Shown here in pieces: positions 1 to 8,004 of a stretch of 64,000 nucleotides of DNA. The notes under the pieces are model-generated. The model saw only the letters and a list, made by a program, of their open reading frames with translations. It searched no databases and was not told the origin of the DNA. This DNA is from Mangrovibacterium lignilyticum (GTDB taxonomy: Bacteria; Bacteroidota; Bacteroidia; Bacteroidales; Prolixibacteraceae): contig NZ_WKLH01000002.1 of NCBI RefSeq assembly GCF_010882175.1, positions 1,426,001 through 1,490,000 on the forward strand, written 5' to 3'. How positions within the stretch are numbered: the stretch's first letter is position 1; each line of letters starts with the position of its first letter. The position numbers and the translations under genes were made by a program.

Positions 1-12
1 AGGTGAAGAGCT

Positions 13-209
13 CCCTGTTACTTCTAAAGCCGCCCTGTTGAACAGGGAGGGCTGCCGTACTAACAGGATTAGTAAAAAGATAACAGGGCGAGTCATCCTG
101 CTAACAGGGTTAGCAAAAAAGTAACAGGGACGCCTTTTTTCCTACAGGACTGGCTCATCAGGCTACAGGGCGAAATTTGCAGCAACAGAACACCGAAAAT
201 CGCAACAGG
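13..209. repeat. Phased array of ACAGG-core short repeats (about 20.4-bp period)
   Basis: The core ACAG(G) recurs on the plus strand at 42, 63, 83, 104, 124, 144, 165, 185 and 205, so the steps are 21, 20, 21, 20, 20, 21, 20 and 20 bp. The fullest form is TAACAGGG. Two copies in the opposite orientation (CCCTGTT) lie at 13-19 and 33-39, also 20 bp apart, and the array flips at a perfect palindrome, CCCTGTT-G-AACAGGG (33-47). The 13-14 bases between cores vary, with some resemblance between alternate spacers (A-rich at 70-80 and 110-121). Stop codons occur in all plus frames, so it is not coding. It sits beyond the 3' end of the leftward beta-propeller gene and may continue left of the window. 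The spacing is about two helical turns. I do not recognise the family. Confidence 0.6.
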
Positions 210-278
210 GAAGCTTCGCACAAGGGCTGCATCCATTTCGCCGCTACAAAACGACAGCGAAGGTTTCCACTCCAAAAT

Positions 279-1523
279 TTATCCTTCAGCCTTAATGGAA
301 TAAGCCCCCAGGTAATTTCCGTGCCGAACGTACAACACGCCATCGCGGATAACCGGGTGCGCAAAATGTTCTTTTGTTCCTTTTTTCAATTTGAAGGAAC
401 TCACCTTTTTCAACTGGCTTTCGCTGGCATCGATCAAGGACAATTCGCCTTTGTCGGCATAAAAATAGATCATACCGTCAGCCAAAATTGTGATACCACG
501 TCCGGTCTTCAGGCTGTCGGTCACTTCCCCGTTCGAGCAATCAATCGCCAGTAACTGTTGCTTGCGGTGCCCGGCGCCGTAGAGCCGGTTGTTGGCCACG
601 ACAAAACCGGTCATATAACTATCGAAAGCGGGGTTTTGCCACTTTTCCGATATCGATTTACCATCAGCCGACAGCTGCAAATCAACGCCGCCATTGCCGT
701 CGCCGGCACTGTAGTATAGCTGACCGTTGGCAAACACAGGCGAGTTACCGTGCGTATCGCCATTTCCTTGCTCCCGTTCTTCAGGCTTTGTATTCGTTTG
801 CTCGTGCGACCACAATAATTCACCGGTCTTCCAATCGATACCCAATAAATGGTACGCCGTAAAAACACTCACCAGTTGCTCGTCTCCGGTTTGAATGAAC
901 TCGGCCGAATTGTAGGCAGGCCACTCGCCAAATGCCTTACACGACCAAATCAACTCACCGGTATGACGGTTCAAAGCAACAACATTGTGCTCAGGCCCAC
1001 CCGGAACGATAACCAGTTGGTCGTCGTTAACCAGCGGGCTTTGTGAGTACCCGAAACGAGGAATAACTCCCCCGAATTCGGTTTGCAGATCTTTGCTCCA
1101 CCGTTTTTCTCCGCTTTTGGTATCGAAACAAAATAACTCCCCCATTCCGGAACAGAGGTACAGATTCTGCCCGTAAACGACCGGTGTACCGCGCGGTCCG
1201 GGAAAATTTTTGGTCCATTCTTTTCCGTAAGCAACTTTCCACAGCTCACGTCCTTCCAGATCGTACTTAAACAAGTAGCCGGTACTGTCGGCTTCGCCGG
1301 TGGTGTAAACAAACTGGTTGCTCACGGCAGGACTGCTGTAACCGTTTCCGATACTATCTGCTTCCCAGATCAATTGGGGACCGTCCTCCGGCCAGCTTTT
1401 TAATAAATTACTTTCGGAATATTCTCCATTGCGCGAGTCTCCGCGCCAATCAGAATGTTGTGCTTTGGGTTGACAAGCAGACAGCATAAGGACTGCCGCT
1501 CCAAGAATCAGGTAAGTTTTCAT
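279..1523 (-). CDS. PQQ/BamB-like beta-propeller lipoprotein
   Basis: The 414-residue product begins with a lipoprotein signal peptide ending in LSAC (Cys17), so it should be lipid-anchored. The rest is a run of WD/PQQ-like blades: repeated patterns such as G-ELLW, G-LIWSCKAFGEW and L-AIDCSNGEV recur about every 40-50 residues, as in the BamB/pyrrolo-quinoline-quinone repeat superfamily. The family includes both BamB scaffold proteins and PQQ-dependent dehydrogenases. No metal or PQQ ligand set was recognised, so a non-catalytic binding role is more likely. It starts at an ATG and is followed leftwards by the AC-rich repeat array. The function is not known. Confidence 0.75.
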   Translation of the reverse strand: MKTYLILGAAVLMLSACQPKAQHSDWRGDSRNGEYSESNLLKSWPEDGPQLIWEADSIGNGYSSPAVSNQFVYTTGEADSTGYLFKYDLEGRELWKVAYGKEWTKNFPGPRGTPVVYGQNLYLCSGMGELFCFDTKSGEKRWSKDLQTEFGGVIPRFGYSQSPLVNDDQLVIVPGGPEHNVVALNRHTGELIWSCKAFGEWPAYNSAEFIQTGDEQLVSVFTAYHLLGIDWKTGELLWSHEQTNTKPEEREQGNGDTHGNSPVFANGQLYYSAGDGNGGVDLQLSADGKSISEKWQNPAFDSYMTGFVVANNRLYGAGHRKQQLLAIDCSNGEVTDSLKTGRGITILADGMIYFYADKGELSLIDASESQLKKVSSFKLKKGTKEHFAHPVIRDGVLYVRHGNYLGAYSIKAEG

Positions 1524-1552
1524 CGGTTTAATTTTTGGTTTTGAATGTTGTT

Positions 1553-1975
1553 TTATTTGAAAAATCCACCTCGTCGCATCGATTCCAGGAAGTCTTCGAT
1601 ATCATTCAGAATCTCCTGCCGGTTCTTTTCGGGCGCGCTCTCCGATGCGATTCCCGCTGTAGCCGGCTGCGTATAAACAAAAGTTTCGATCCATTTGCCA
1701 TCCGGCGTTCTCACCGTCATCAATTCCCTTTGGTAAAGCGGAACGTCCTCCCAGTAATCTATCAACTCCAATTCGCTCCAACTCAGCTCGAACAGCTGTC
1801 CTTTTACGCTTTTGCCCTTTTCCGGCTTTACAAACAGGTAGCCGTTCGCCGGATGCGTGTACAAGCCATAGCCCTCCAATTCAGCAACGCGGTAACCCGG
1901 CAATCGCCGAAGAAGCAATTGAATATATTCCGGATCGGAAAGGGTACCATACGAAAACAATAACGGATTCGCCAT
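1553..1975 (-). CDS. AIG2-like/gamma-glutamylcyclotransferase-family protein
   Basis: A 140-residue protein with the family signature near the N-terminus (F-S-YGTL, residues 7-12) and the matching downstream part (DYWEDVPLYQR, about residues 73-83), which supplies the acidic residue (E76) usually placed as general acid/base in gamma-glutamylcyclotransferases. Family members open gamma-glutamyl amines to 5-oxoproline, but the AIG2/GGACT group is functionally diverse and the substrate here is unknown. It lies between the esterase terminator and the propeller lipoprotein gene, 29 bp upstream of the latter, so the two may be co-transcribed. Confidence 0.75.
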   Translation of the reverse strand: MANPLLFSYGTLSDPEYIQLLLRRLPGYRVAELEGYGLYTHPANGYLFVKPEKGKSVKGQLFELSWSELELIDYWEDVPLYQRELMTVRTPDGKWIETFVYTQPATAGIASESAPEKNRQEILNDIEDFLESMRRGGFFK

Positions 1976-2035
1976 TTAATCAATGCTTTGTTTAAAAATA
2001 AGTATTTAATTTTCTTATCTGTTACAGGAAAACAA

Positions 2036-2068
2036 ATAAAAAAGCCTTGTCCGTAAAGAACAAGGCTT
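2036..2068 (-). terminator. Intrinsic terminator of the sialate O-acetylesterase gene
   Basis: A 9-bp perfect stem, AAGCCTTGT (2042-2050) with ACAAGGCTT (2060-2068), is followed on the minus strand by a T-rich run. It lies 21 bp after the stop codon of the leftward esterase gene. Confidence 0.75.
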
Positions 2069-2089
2069 ATCGTATCATTTATCCGAACG

Positions 2090-4033
2090 CTATTCGGTCA
2101 CACCTTTCCAGTTGTCTGTACGAAACGGAACGGCCGGAAGACCTTCCTTGTTGTACAGATTCAGGTCGTCCGGGTTATTTCCCCAGGCAAAACGAACTGC
2201 CACGGGCTTTTCAACATCAGCCGAAGATACAACGACTGTCGTCTGATCAACAAGCTCGCCCTTGGCCCAATGAAACTGTTGATCGTCGCCGGCCACAGCA
2301 AACGCATTCACATAACCATATTTGTCCTTCACCTGCAAACCACTTCCGGTTTCCTTAAAATGCAGATAAACCTTATTGCCTTTCACTTCCATCGACTCAT
2401 ACATCGGTCCCGAATTCACGACATCCTTTTCGTAAGCTATCTTCAGCGCATTCAACGCCAAACGTTTTCCCACATCCTGTTTATTCGTAGGGTGAATATC
2501 GCCGGCTTCGCCAATGTCGATTGCTAAAGCCTGACCAGTCTTGGGCAATTCCAAAGCCATTGCTTGAGATTCACGTAATTCTGCCCAGGCACTTTCCGAT
2601 GGCTGTTCATCGGCTGCCATAAAGTTTGCCAATTGTACCCAGCAAAATGGGAATTCACCCAAATCCCACTGACTACGCCAATCGGTAATCAGGTCTTTAA
2701 ACAGCTTTCTGTATTGAAAAGCACGATCGGCGTTCGACTCTCCCTGGTACCAAATGGCTCCTTTTATGCCGTATGGAATGATGGGGTTAAGCATTCCATT
2801 GTATAGCAGCGTCGGGTAATCATTCGGCCCAAGCGTTGTTGCACTCGTACTAACTTCCGATATTTTGAACTTCCACGCACCACTCAAATCAACTTTTTCG
2901 TCACCAAGAAGCAGAAACATTTCGCCTTCATTTCCGAAAATTCCACCACCACCTCCGGTGTCGACTACCCGAATGGCTATTGTATTTCGACCTTCTTTCA
3001 GTACATCAGCCGGTATTTGATACACCCGATGAGCATCATATTGGTTCGTTCCGCCAACAAGTACACCGTTGATCCAGGTTTGGTCATTGTCGTCAATCTG
3101 TGCTAATGAAATACTGCCCTTTGCCGAAGCTTGCTCCTTGGTCAGTTCGATTGTTTTACGATACCAGGCAATTCCATCAATATTAGCATATCCTTGCCCT
3201 TCCCAAAGCTCAGGCGCTTGGATTGTATTCCACGAAGAGTCATCGAAATCAACAGCTGCAAAAATAGCCTTCCCATCTACCAGCCCATTATCCTTTTGAG
3301 TTAAAGGACTGCCCAACACTTCCTCCATCTGCTTTCTTCTCATCTCCTCAAAATTCGACATATCAAACTTTTTCAGCTCCGACAAAAGATCTTTGAAATC
3401 AGGTTCCTTTTTCATCATCTCCAGGCTCATCCAGGTTTCTGCAACGGTTCCTCCCCACGAGGTATGAATCACACCAATGGGAACATCCAAATCCTGAAAC
3501 AAACTACGGGCAAAGAAATAGCCAACCGCTGAGAAATGAGGAACAGTCTCAGGTGAACAGACTTCCCACGTTCCGCGATCCAGATCAGACTGTGGCTCAG
3601 TAGCTACCTTTTGGGGCACTGTGAACATGCGGATTTTGGGGTAATTAGCTTCTGCAATTTCCTTTTCAGCGTTTATTGCCCGATCAACTGTAAACTCCAT
3701 GTTTGACTGGCCACTGCAAACCCAAACTTCACCAATTTGTATATTCGTCAATCGGAGCGTATTTGATCCTTCGACAATGAGCGTGTAAGGACCACCATAA
3801 TCCATTGGTGGAAGCTTAACGCTCCAATTCCCATTGCGTGAAGCCTTCGTTTCAATTACGGCGCCGGCAAACAAGACGGTAATTTTTTCGTTCTTATCAG
3901 CCCTTCCCCAAACAGGATTCTCCAGGCCTTTTTGCAACACCATATTGGAGCTAAAAATACGGGCTAGTTTAACCTCAGCCTTTACGGCCAAAAATGACAA
4001 AAGTACGCCCAGCAGGATGACTAGTTTTTTCAT
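2090..4033 (-). CDS. Sialate O-acetylesterase (SASA/SGNH-type)
   Basis: A secreted or periplasmic esterase of 647 residues, counting from the ATG at 4033; the longer reading frame upstream adds 19 residues ahead of the obvious signal peptide (MKKLVILLGVLLSFLAVKA), so 4033 is preferred. The nucleophile motif SGQSNME is at about residues 107-113 (Ser110). Further along are the conserved WYQGESN block and the DIHP motif expected to supply catalytic Asp and His. Between the two halves of the esterase fold is an inserted galactose-binding/jelly-roll-like segment (W-NGVLVGGTN, residues about 250-390), as in Bacteroidota family members. It would remove O-acetyl groups from sialic acids or acetylated plant glycans. 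No sialidase or SusCD pair lies beside it, so the substrate stays open. Confidence 0.85.
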   Translation of the reverse strand: MKKLVILLGVLLSFLAVKAEVKLARIFSSNMVLQKGLENPVWGRADKNEKITVLFAGAVIETKASRNGNWSVKLPPMDYGGPYTLIVEGSNTLRLTNIQIGEVWVCSGQSNMEFTVDRAINAEKEIAEANYPKIRMFTVPQKVATEPQSDLDRGTWEVCSPETVPHFSAVGYFFARSLFQDLDVPIGVIHTSWGGTVAETWMSLEMMKKEPDFKDLLSELKKFDMSNFEEMRRKQMEEVLGSPLTQKDNGLVDGKAIFAAVDFDDSSWNTIQAPELWEGQGYANIDGIAWYRKTIELTKEQASAKGSISLAQIDDNDQTWINGVLVGGTNQYDAHRVYQIPADVLKEGRNTIAIRVVDTGGGGGIFGNEGEMFLLLGDEKVDLSGAWKFKISEVSTSATTLGPNDYPTLLYNGMLNPIIPYGIKGAIWYQGESNADRAFQYRKLFKDLITDWRSQWDLGEFPFCWVQLANFMAADEQPSESAWAELRESQAMALELPKTGQALAIDIGEAGDIHPTNKQDVGKRLALNALKIAYEKDVVNSGPMYESMEVKGNKVYLHFKETGSGLQVKDKYGYVNAFAVAGDDQQFHWAKGELVDQTTVVVSSADVEKPVAVRFAWGNNPDDLNLYNKEGLPAVPFRTDNWKGVTE

Positions 4034-4255
4034 AGTTTGATATTTGGTTTTCTTATTGTACAAATGAGTAATGTAATGTATTCTACTCAATCATAATTCA
4101 GTTGTTGTCGGACATGCAATTTAACTAATCGGTTTTTAATTGAATCGAATGTCGACTATTTTCTCCAGTAGAACCATCCAATCTTCGACAATTTCGGTGC
4201 CATCACTCTCTAATAATTCGCAGATTAGTTACCTTTAAGCTTTATTAATTTAATT

Positions 4256-4304
4256 CCCCCGCCGAAATCCTTCCTTTCACCTTACATCCGGCGGGGGATT
4301 TTTT
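4256..4304 (+). terminator. Strong GC-rich terminator-like hairpin without an obvious gene
   Basis: The 329 bp between the esterase start (4033) and the next leftward gene end (4363) hold no open gene. They contain a perfect 9-bp GC stem, CCCCCGCCG (4256-4264) with CGGCGGGGG (4289-4297), a 24-nt loop and a T6 run (4299-4304) on the plus strand. Both flanking genes run leftwards, so nothing annotated on the plus strand needs this terminator. It could end a short RNA starting within 4100-4250 or insulate against antisense transcription. Confidence 0.5.
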
Positions 4305-4308
4305 GGCA

Positions 4309-4338
4309 TAAAAAAACCGGCTTCGTCAAAAACCGGTT
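4309..4338 (-). terminator. Intrinsic terminator of the DoxX-family gene
   Basis: Stem AACCGG (4315-4320) with CCGGTT (4333-4338), loop of 12 nt, followed on the minus strand by T7. It lies 25 bp after the stop codon of the leftward 382-residue gene. Confidence 0.65.
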
Positions 4339-4362
4339 CCTTCATCTATCATCGTAACAAAC

Positions 4363-5511
4363 TTATTCGACTCCAAGAAGTTTAAAATAGGCCAATTGAC
4401 GTTCAAATTCATCCACTGTTGGAATATCGTTGAAATGCCATTTATCCATAATGGTACCCTTTTTCAGCAAGATTAGTCCGGGATTGGATCGAATCATCGT
4501 TTTTAGAGTAATTTCGTCCGTATTAAAGAACTCAAAAGGAAGCTCTTTTTCTTCGGCGACCTCATTAGCCTGATCCAAAGTTGCAGCCGTCAAGCCTATA
4601 AAGTGGATCCCATGACCTTCAGCATACTCGCTCAAAAGCTTCACCCGCTCTTCAGACGACCAGTCGGCTTCATCCAAATCGGTTGAAACAAAGACAAAAG
4701 TATAGGTGTCGTCGTACAGAAAAAAATCCTTAATATCCTCTCCATCCTGTGTTTCGATGGTAAAATTATGAATCGGCTGTTCATAGCCTTTACTGATCAG
4801 TTCAGTGTCCATGGAAACAAATTTCCAGTTCAGCGTATCCTGCCAGGGATAATTCTTCTCAGTGAACTCTATTTGTTTCCCCGACTTCAAGTTTTCATAA
4901 ACAAAAACATTCGCGTATTCGTCCTTTGCAGCCCCTGCCGGCATAAGCATTCCTTCCGGAATGTTTACTCCGATCTTGTAAGGTCGAAAATCAATAATCG
5001 GCAGATGTTTGTATGAGTAATCAATTAAATAGGCAAAAACAAAAACCGTAGCACCAGACATAACCGCCGAAATAAGAGACACGTACTGCGGACCATATTT
5101 CTTTCGGTACACGACAATGACAATTGCCAATGCTAAGAGAAAAATGTTTTTATAAAAGGTTTGCCAATTGGTCAATTTCAACGCGTCGCCAAAACAACCG
5201 CAATCAGTCACGGGATTATTGAACGCAACAACGAGTGTTATTACCGTGAAGAAACTCATAAAAGCCAATGAAAGCCATCCGAATAGTATGCTAAAGACAT
5301 TTGTCACCAGCGCAATACCAATAACAAACTCGGTTACAGATAACAGTATCCCCATCGGAAGCGACATGCCAACGAAGGAATCCATTCCCCATGCCTGAAA
5401 GTAATCGGTAAATTTGTAAGCTGAACCAAGCGGATCGATTCCCTTTACGAATCCTGAAAAGATGAAAACCAATCCCAAAAGAACCCTCGAAACATGCCAG
5501 ATATACTTCAT
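4363..5511 (-). CDS. BT_3928-family protein: DoxX/MauE-like membrane domain plus thioredoxin-like domain
   Basis: A 382-residue membrane protein. The first about 150 residues form four hydrophobic helices of the DoxX/MauE type (LLGLVFIFSGFVKGIDPLGSAYKF near the start) and include a Cys pair in the loop NPVTDCGCFGDAL. The C-terminal half (from about residue 200) resembles a thioredoxin-like fold (TFVFVSTDLDEADW, then G-ILLKKGTIMDKW) but lacks a clear CXXC active site. MauE-type proteins serve disulfide exchange, so redox work at the membrane is plausible. The gene follows DUF1599 by 51 bp on the same strand. In Bacteroides relatives tpiA often follows this pair; here a terminator follows instead. 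Function is not established. Confidence 0.75.
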   Translation of the reverse strand: MKYIWHVSRVLLGLVFIFSGFVKGIDPLGSAYKFTDYFQAWGMDSFVGMSLPMGILLSVTEFVIGIALVTNVFSILFGWLSLAFMSFFTVITLVVAFNNPVTDCGCFGDALKLTNWQTFYKNIFLLALAIVIVVYRKKYGPQYVSLISAVMSGATVFVFAYLIDYSYKHLPIIDFRPYKIGVNIPEGMLMPAGAAKDEYANVFVYENLKSGKQIEFTEKNYPWQDTLNWKFVSMDTELISKGYEQPIHNFTIETQDGEDIKDFFLYDDTYTFVFVSTDLDEADWSSEERVKLLSEYAEGHGIHFIGLTAATLDQANEVAEEKELPFEFFNTDEITLKTMIRSNPGLILLKKGTIMDKWHFNDIPTVDEFERQLAYFKLLGVE

Positions 5512-5562
5512 TTTTGACTTATGAATTTTTAAAATTTAGTTGCCTGTTGTTTATGAACTTCT

Positions 5563-6105
5563 CTACGATGGAAACTCCAGCTTTATTAACGCAAAAACAG
5601 CATAATTGATCATGTCCAGATAATTCGCATCAATCCCTTCTGAAATGATTGTTCTCCCGGCATTGTCTTCAATCTGCTTTGTCCGCTTTATTTTCATCAA
5701 AATCAAATCTGTAATTGAGCTGATTCGCATAAAACGCCAGGCTTCATCGTAATCGTGATTTTTATTCAACATCAGGTCGCGAGCCTGAATAAAATAGGTT
5801 TTATAAAGATTCAATGTTTCCTCAGGAGTCAAATCATCTTGTTCCGAGATTCCTTTTTCCAACTGAATTAAAGCCATGATACAGTAGTTAATGATACCGA
5901 TATATTCAGAACGGGCACCTTCATCCACCTTCATCTCCCCTTTCATTTCGATACTTCGGATTCGCTGCGCTTTAATAAAAATCTGATCGGTTAGTGAACT
6001 CGGCCTTAAAATACGCCAGGCAGTTCCGTAATCTTTCATTTTTTTTGTGAAGATATCCTCACAAATGCCAATGACATGGCTATACTCCTGAATTGTTTTC
6101 TCCAT
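5563..6105 (-). CDS. DUF1599-domain protein with an internal duplication
   Basis: A 180-residue soluble protein typical of Bacteroidota. It is built from two copies of one unit: residues about 10-80 (KKMKDYGTAWRILRPSSLTD, then IINYCIMALIQLE) and about 105-178 (LNKNHDYDEAWRFMRISSITD, then MINYAVFALIKLE). Pfam calls this a nucleotide-modification-associated domain, but I know of no demonstrated activity. It is divergent from folP, with a 217-bp gap, and is the first gene of a pair with the DoxX-like protein. Confidence 0.8.
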   Translation of the reverse strand: MEKTIQEYSHVIGICEDIFTKKMKDYGTAWRILRPSSLTDQIFIKAQRIRSIEMKGEMKVDEGARSEYIGIINYCIMALIQLEKGISEQDDLTPEETLNLYKTYFIQARDLMLNKNHDYDEAWRFMRISSITDLILMKIKRTKQIEDNAGRTIISEGIDANYLDMINYAVFALIKLEFPS

Positions 6106-6276
6106 TATACTTATTCAACAAGAATTTATTTACTATCGATTGAACGATTGAAATTCGAATGGGTAATGATGTTTTCCGATTGAATTCCAAAGTAACCAGT
6201 TGTTAAGCCCATTCTTTTTCAGCCGCTGCAAAGCCATAAAAATAGGAATTAAATGCGTATTTTGACGGCATATTTT

Positions 6277-6284
6277 TACATTTG
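6277..6284 (+). promoter_or_regulatory. Candidate -7 box for folP-cdaA
   Basis: TACATTTG matches the Bacteroidota -7 consensus TAnnTTTG and lies 38 bp upstream of the folP start codon. No well-spaced -33 TTG was found; a TTTG at 6261-6264 is too close. Confidence 0.4.
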
Positions 6285-6322
6285 TATGACGCATTGTATA
6301 ACTTCTCAAATCGAAATGATTT

Positions 6323-7201
6323 ATGTTGATTACTAGTTCTGCCAGCAAGTTTTTTAAACGCAAAAGTTCCATCACGCTGAATGGCAAACTATTGGACTTA
6401 ACGAATCCTGTAGTAATGGGTATCTTGAATGTTAGCCCTGACTCTTTTTTCGATGGCGGCAAATATACATCGACAGATGCTGTTATTGCCCGAGCGGAAC
6501 AAATGGTGGAAGAAGGTGCGGACATTATTGACGTCGGTGCGGTATCTACACGTCCGGGAGCTGAAAATATTTCAACAAAAGAAGAATTGACCCGTTTGCT
6601 ACCTGCTGTTACCGAAATAAGAAAAAGATTCCCTGAAATCCCAATGTCAATTGACACCTATCGTTCCTGGGTTGCGCTGCGTGTAATTGATGAAATTGGC
6701 GAGTGTATTGTGAATGACATTTCAGGTGGTTCATTCGACGAGCACATGTTCGACACGATTGCCAAGCTGGGAGTTCCGTATATTTTAATGCATATTCACG
6801 GTAACCAGACGAATATGCATGAGACACCACATTACGACGATATAATCAAAGACATTTCGAAATACTTTTCGGACAAGGTTCGGAAACTGACGAAGGCCGG
6901 TGTGAAAGATGTAATTCTGGATCCCGGTTTCGGATTTGGGAAAAACATTGACGACAATTATGATTTACTGAACCGCCTGGATGCTTTCAAAGTATTCCAA
7001 TTACCGGTTTTAGTTGGTGTAAGTCGAAAATCGATGCTTCACAAAATGTTGGAGATTACCCCCGAAGATAGTCTTCCGGCAACCATTGCTGCAAACACGA
7101 TGGCTTTATTGGGTGGTGCTGACATTTTACGCGTACACGACGTAAAAGAAGCTGTTCATTCCGTTAAGCTTTTCAAAAAACTTAAAGAAGTGGCCAAATA
7201 A
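6323..7201 (+). CDS. folP: Dihydropteroate synthase
   Basis: Condenses 6-hydroxymethyl-dihydropterin pyrophosphate with p-aminobenzoate in folate synthesis, in the cytoplasm. The 292-residue length and motifs are standard: NVSPDSFFDGG (36-46), the loop DVGAVSTRPGA, SIDTYR, NDISGG, DPGFGFGK and VGVSRKSM. All expected pterin/phosphate-binding residues are visible. The stop codon directly abuts the cdaA ATG (zero-base gap), so the two are co-translated; folP-cdaA is a recurrent Bacteroidota pair. The pABA-producing genes pabB and pabC lie at 48.5-50.1 kb in this window. Confidence 0.95.
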   Translation: MLITSSASKFFKRKSSITLNGKLLDLTNPVVMGILNVSPDSFFDGGKYTSTDAVIARAEQMVEEGADIIDVGAVSTRPGAENISTKEELTRLLPAVTEIRKRFPEIPMSIDTYRSWVALRVIDEIGECIVNDISGGSFDEHMFDTIAKLGVPYILMHIHGNQTNMHETPHYDDIIKDISKYFSDKVRKLTKAGVKDVILDPGFGFGKNIDDNYDLLNRLDAFKVFQLPVLVGVSRKSMLHKMLEITPEDSLPATIAANTMALLGGADILRVHDVKEAVHSVKLFKKLKEVAK

Positions 7202-8002
7202 ATGAATCTTTTCATTACCATCCGTTTTCTAGATATTCTCGACATTTTGTTGGTCGCATTTCTCTTGTACCAACTCTACTTGCTCATCAAGGGAACGGTT
7301 GCGTTCAATATTTTCATCGGACTTTTTGTTGTTTACCTGTTCTGGTTACTGATTCGCGCCCTGAACATGGAGCTTTTGGACACTTTGATGGGACAATTTT
7401 TAGGTGTCGGTGTATTAGCGCTTATCGTTGTCTTCCAGCAGGAAATCAGACGCTTTTTGTTGCTCATTGGGAGCAACAACCAGGTAAACAAGCTGTTTGG
7501 AATGGAAAAGCTCTTCGCCTCCGATAAAATAAGATCGGCATCCAACCAACAACTAAAAATGTTGGTGAAAGCCTGTGAAAACATGGCACGCACCAAAACC
7601 GGAGCATTAATTGTGATTGCTCAAAAATCGGAGTTACGCGAATATGTGCGAACCGGTGAAAAGATCAATGCTCGCATTTCCGACGCTTTACTCGAAACTA
7701 TATTTTTCAAAAACACCCCGCTTCACGATGGTGCTGTTATTATTATTGGCAACCGTGTTGTTGCCGCCCGGTGTATTTTGCCGGTTACTTCAAAAAGGGA
7801 TATTGATCCCAATCTGGGATTACGACACCGGGCTGCTGTAGGTATCACAGAAGAAACAGATGCTGTGGCCATTATTGTTTCCGAAGAAAAAGGAAAGATC
7901 TCTGTTGCCCGAGCCGGTCATATTCATGTGAATATTTCATTGGCGGAGCTTTCAAAAATATTAGAACAGGTCATTCACCCGCATAACGACGATTTTGATT
8001 AA
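7202..8002 (+). CDS. cdaA: Diadenylate cyclase CdaA (c-di-AMP synthase)
   Basis: Membrane-anchored enzyme joining two ATP into cyclic di-AMP, a second messenger controlling potassium, turgor and cell-wall homeostasis. Of 266 residues, the first about 90 hold three membrane helices. The DAC domain follows, with the DGA motif (LHDGAVI, 176-178) and the RHR motif (LGLRHRAA, 208-210). No CdaR regulator gene is adjacent. The next gene, 2 bp downstream, is an MscS-type channel, which fits a joint role in osmotic control (inference from context). Confidence 0.93.
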   Translation: MNLFITIRFLDILDILLVAFLLYQLYLLIKGTVAFNIFIGLFVVYLFWLLIRALNMELLDTLMGQFLGVGVLALIVVFQQEIRRFLLLIGSNNQVNKLFGMEKLFASDKIRSASNQQLKMLVKACENMARTKTGALIVIAQKSELREYVRTGEKINARISDALLETIFFKNTPLHDGAVIIIGNRVVAARCILPVTSKRDIDPNLGLRHRAAVGITEETDAVAIIVSEEKGKISVARAGHIHVNISLAELSKILEQVIHPHNDDFD

Positions 8003-8004
8003 AC

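Noticed and set aside
13-209. CRISPR array at the left edge
   Set aside because: The repeat core is only 5-8 bases and spacers are 13-14 bases, with degenerate repeats and no cas genes nearby.
177-554. Plus-strand open frame of 125 codons
   Set aside because: It is opposite the beta-propeller lipoprotein gene, lacks any family feature, and starts inside the repeat array.
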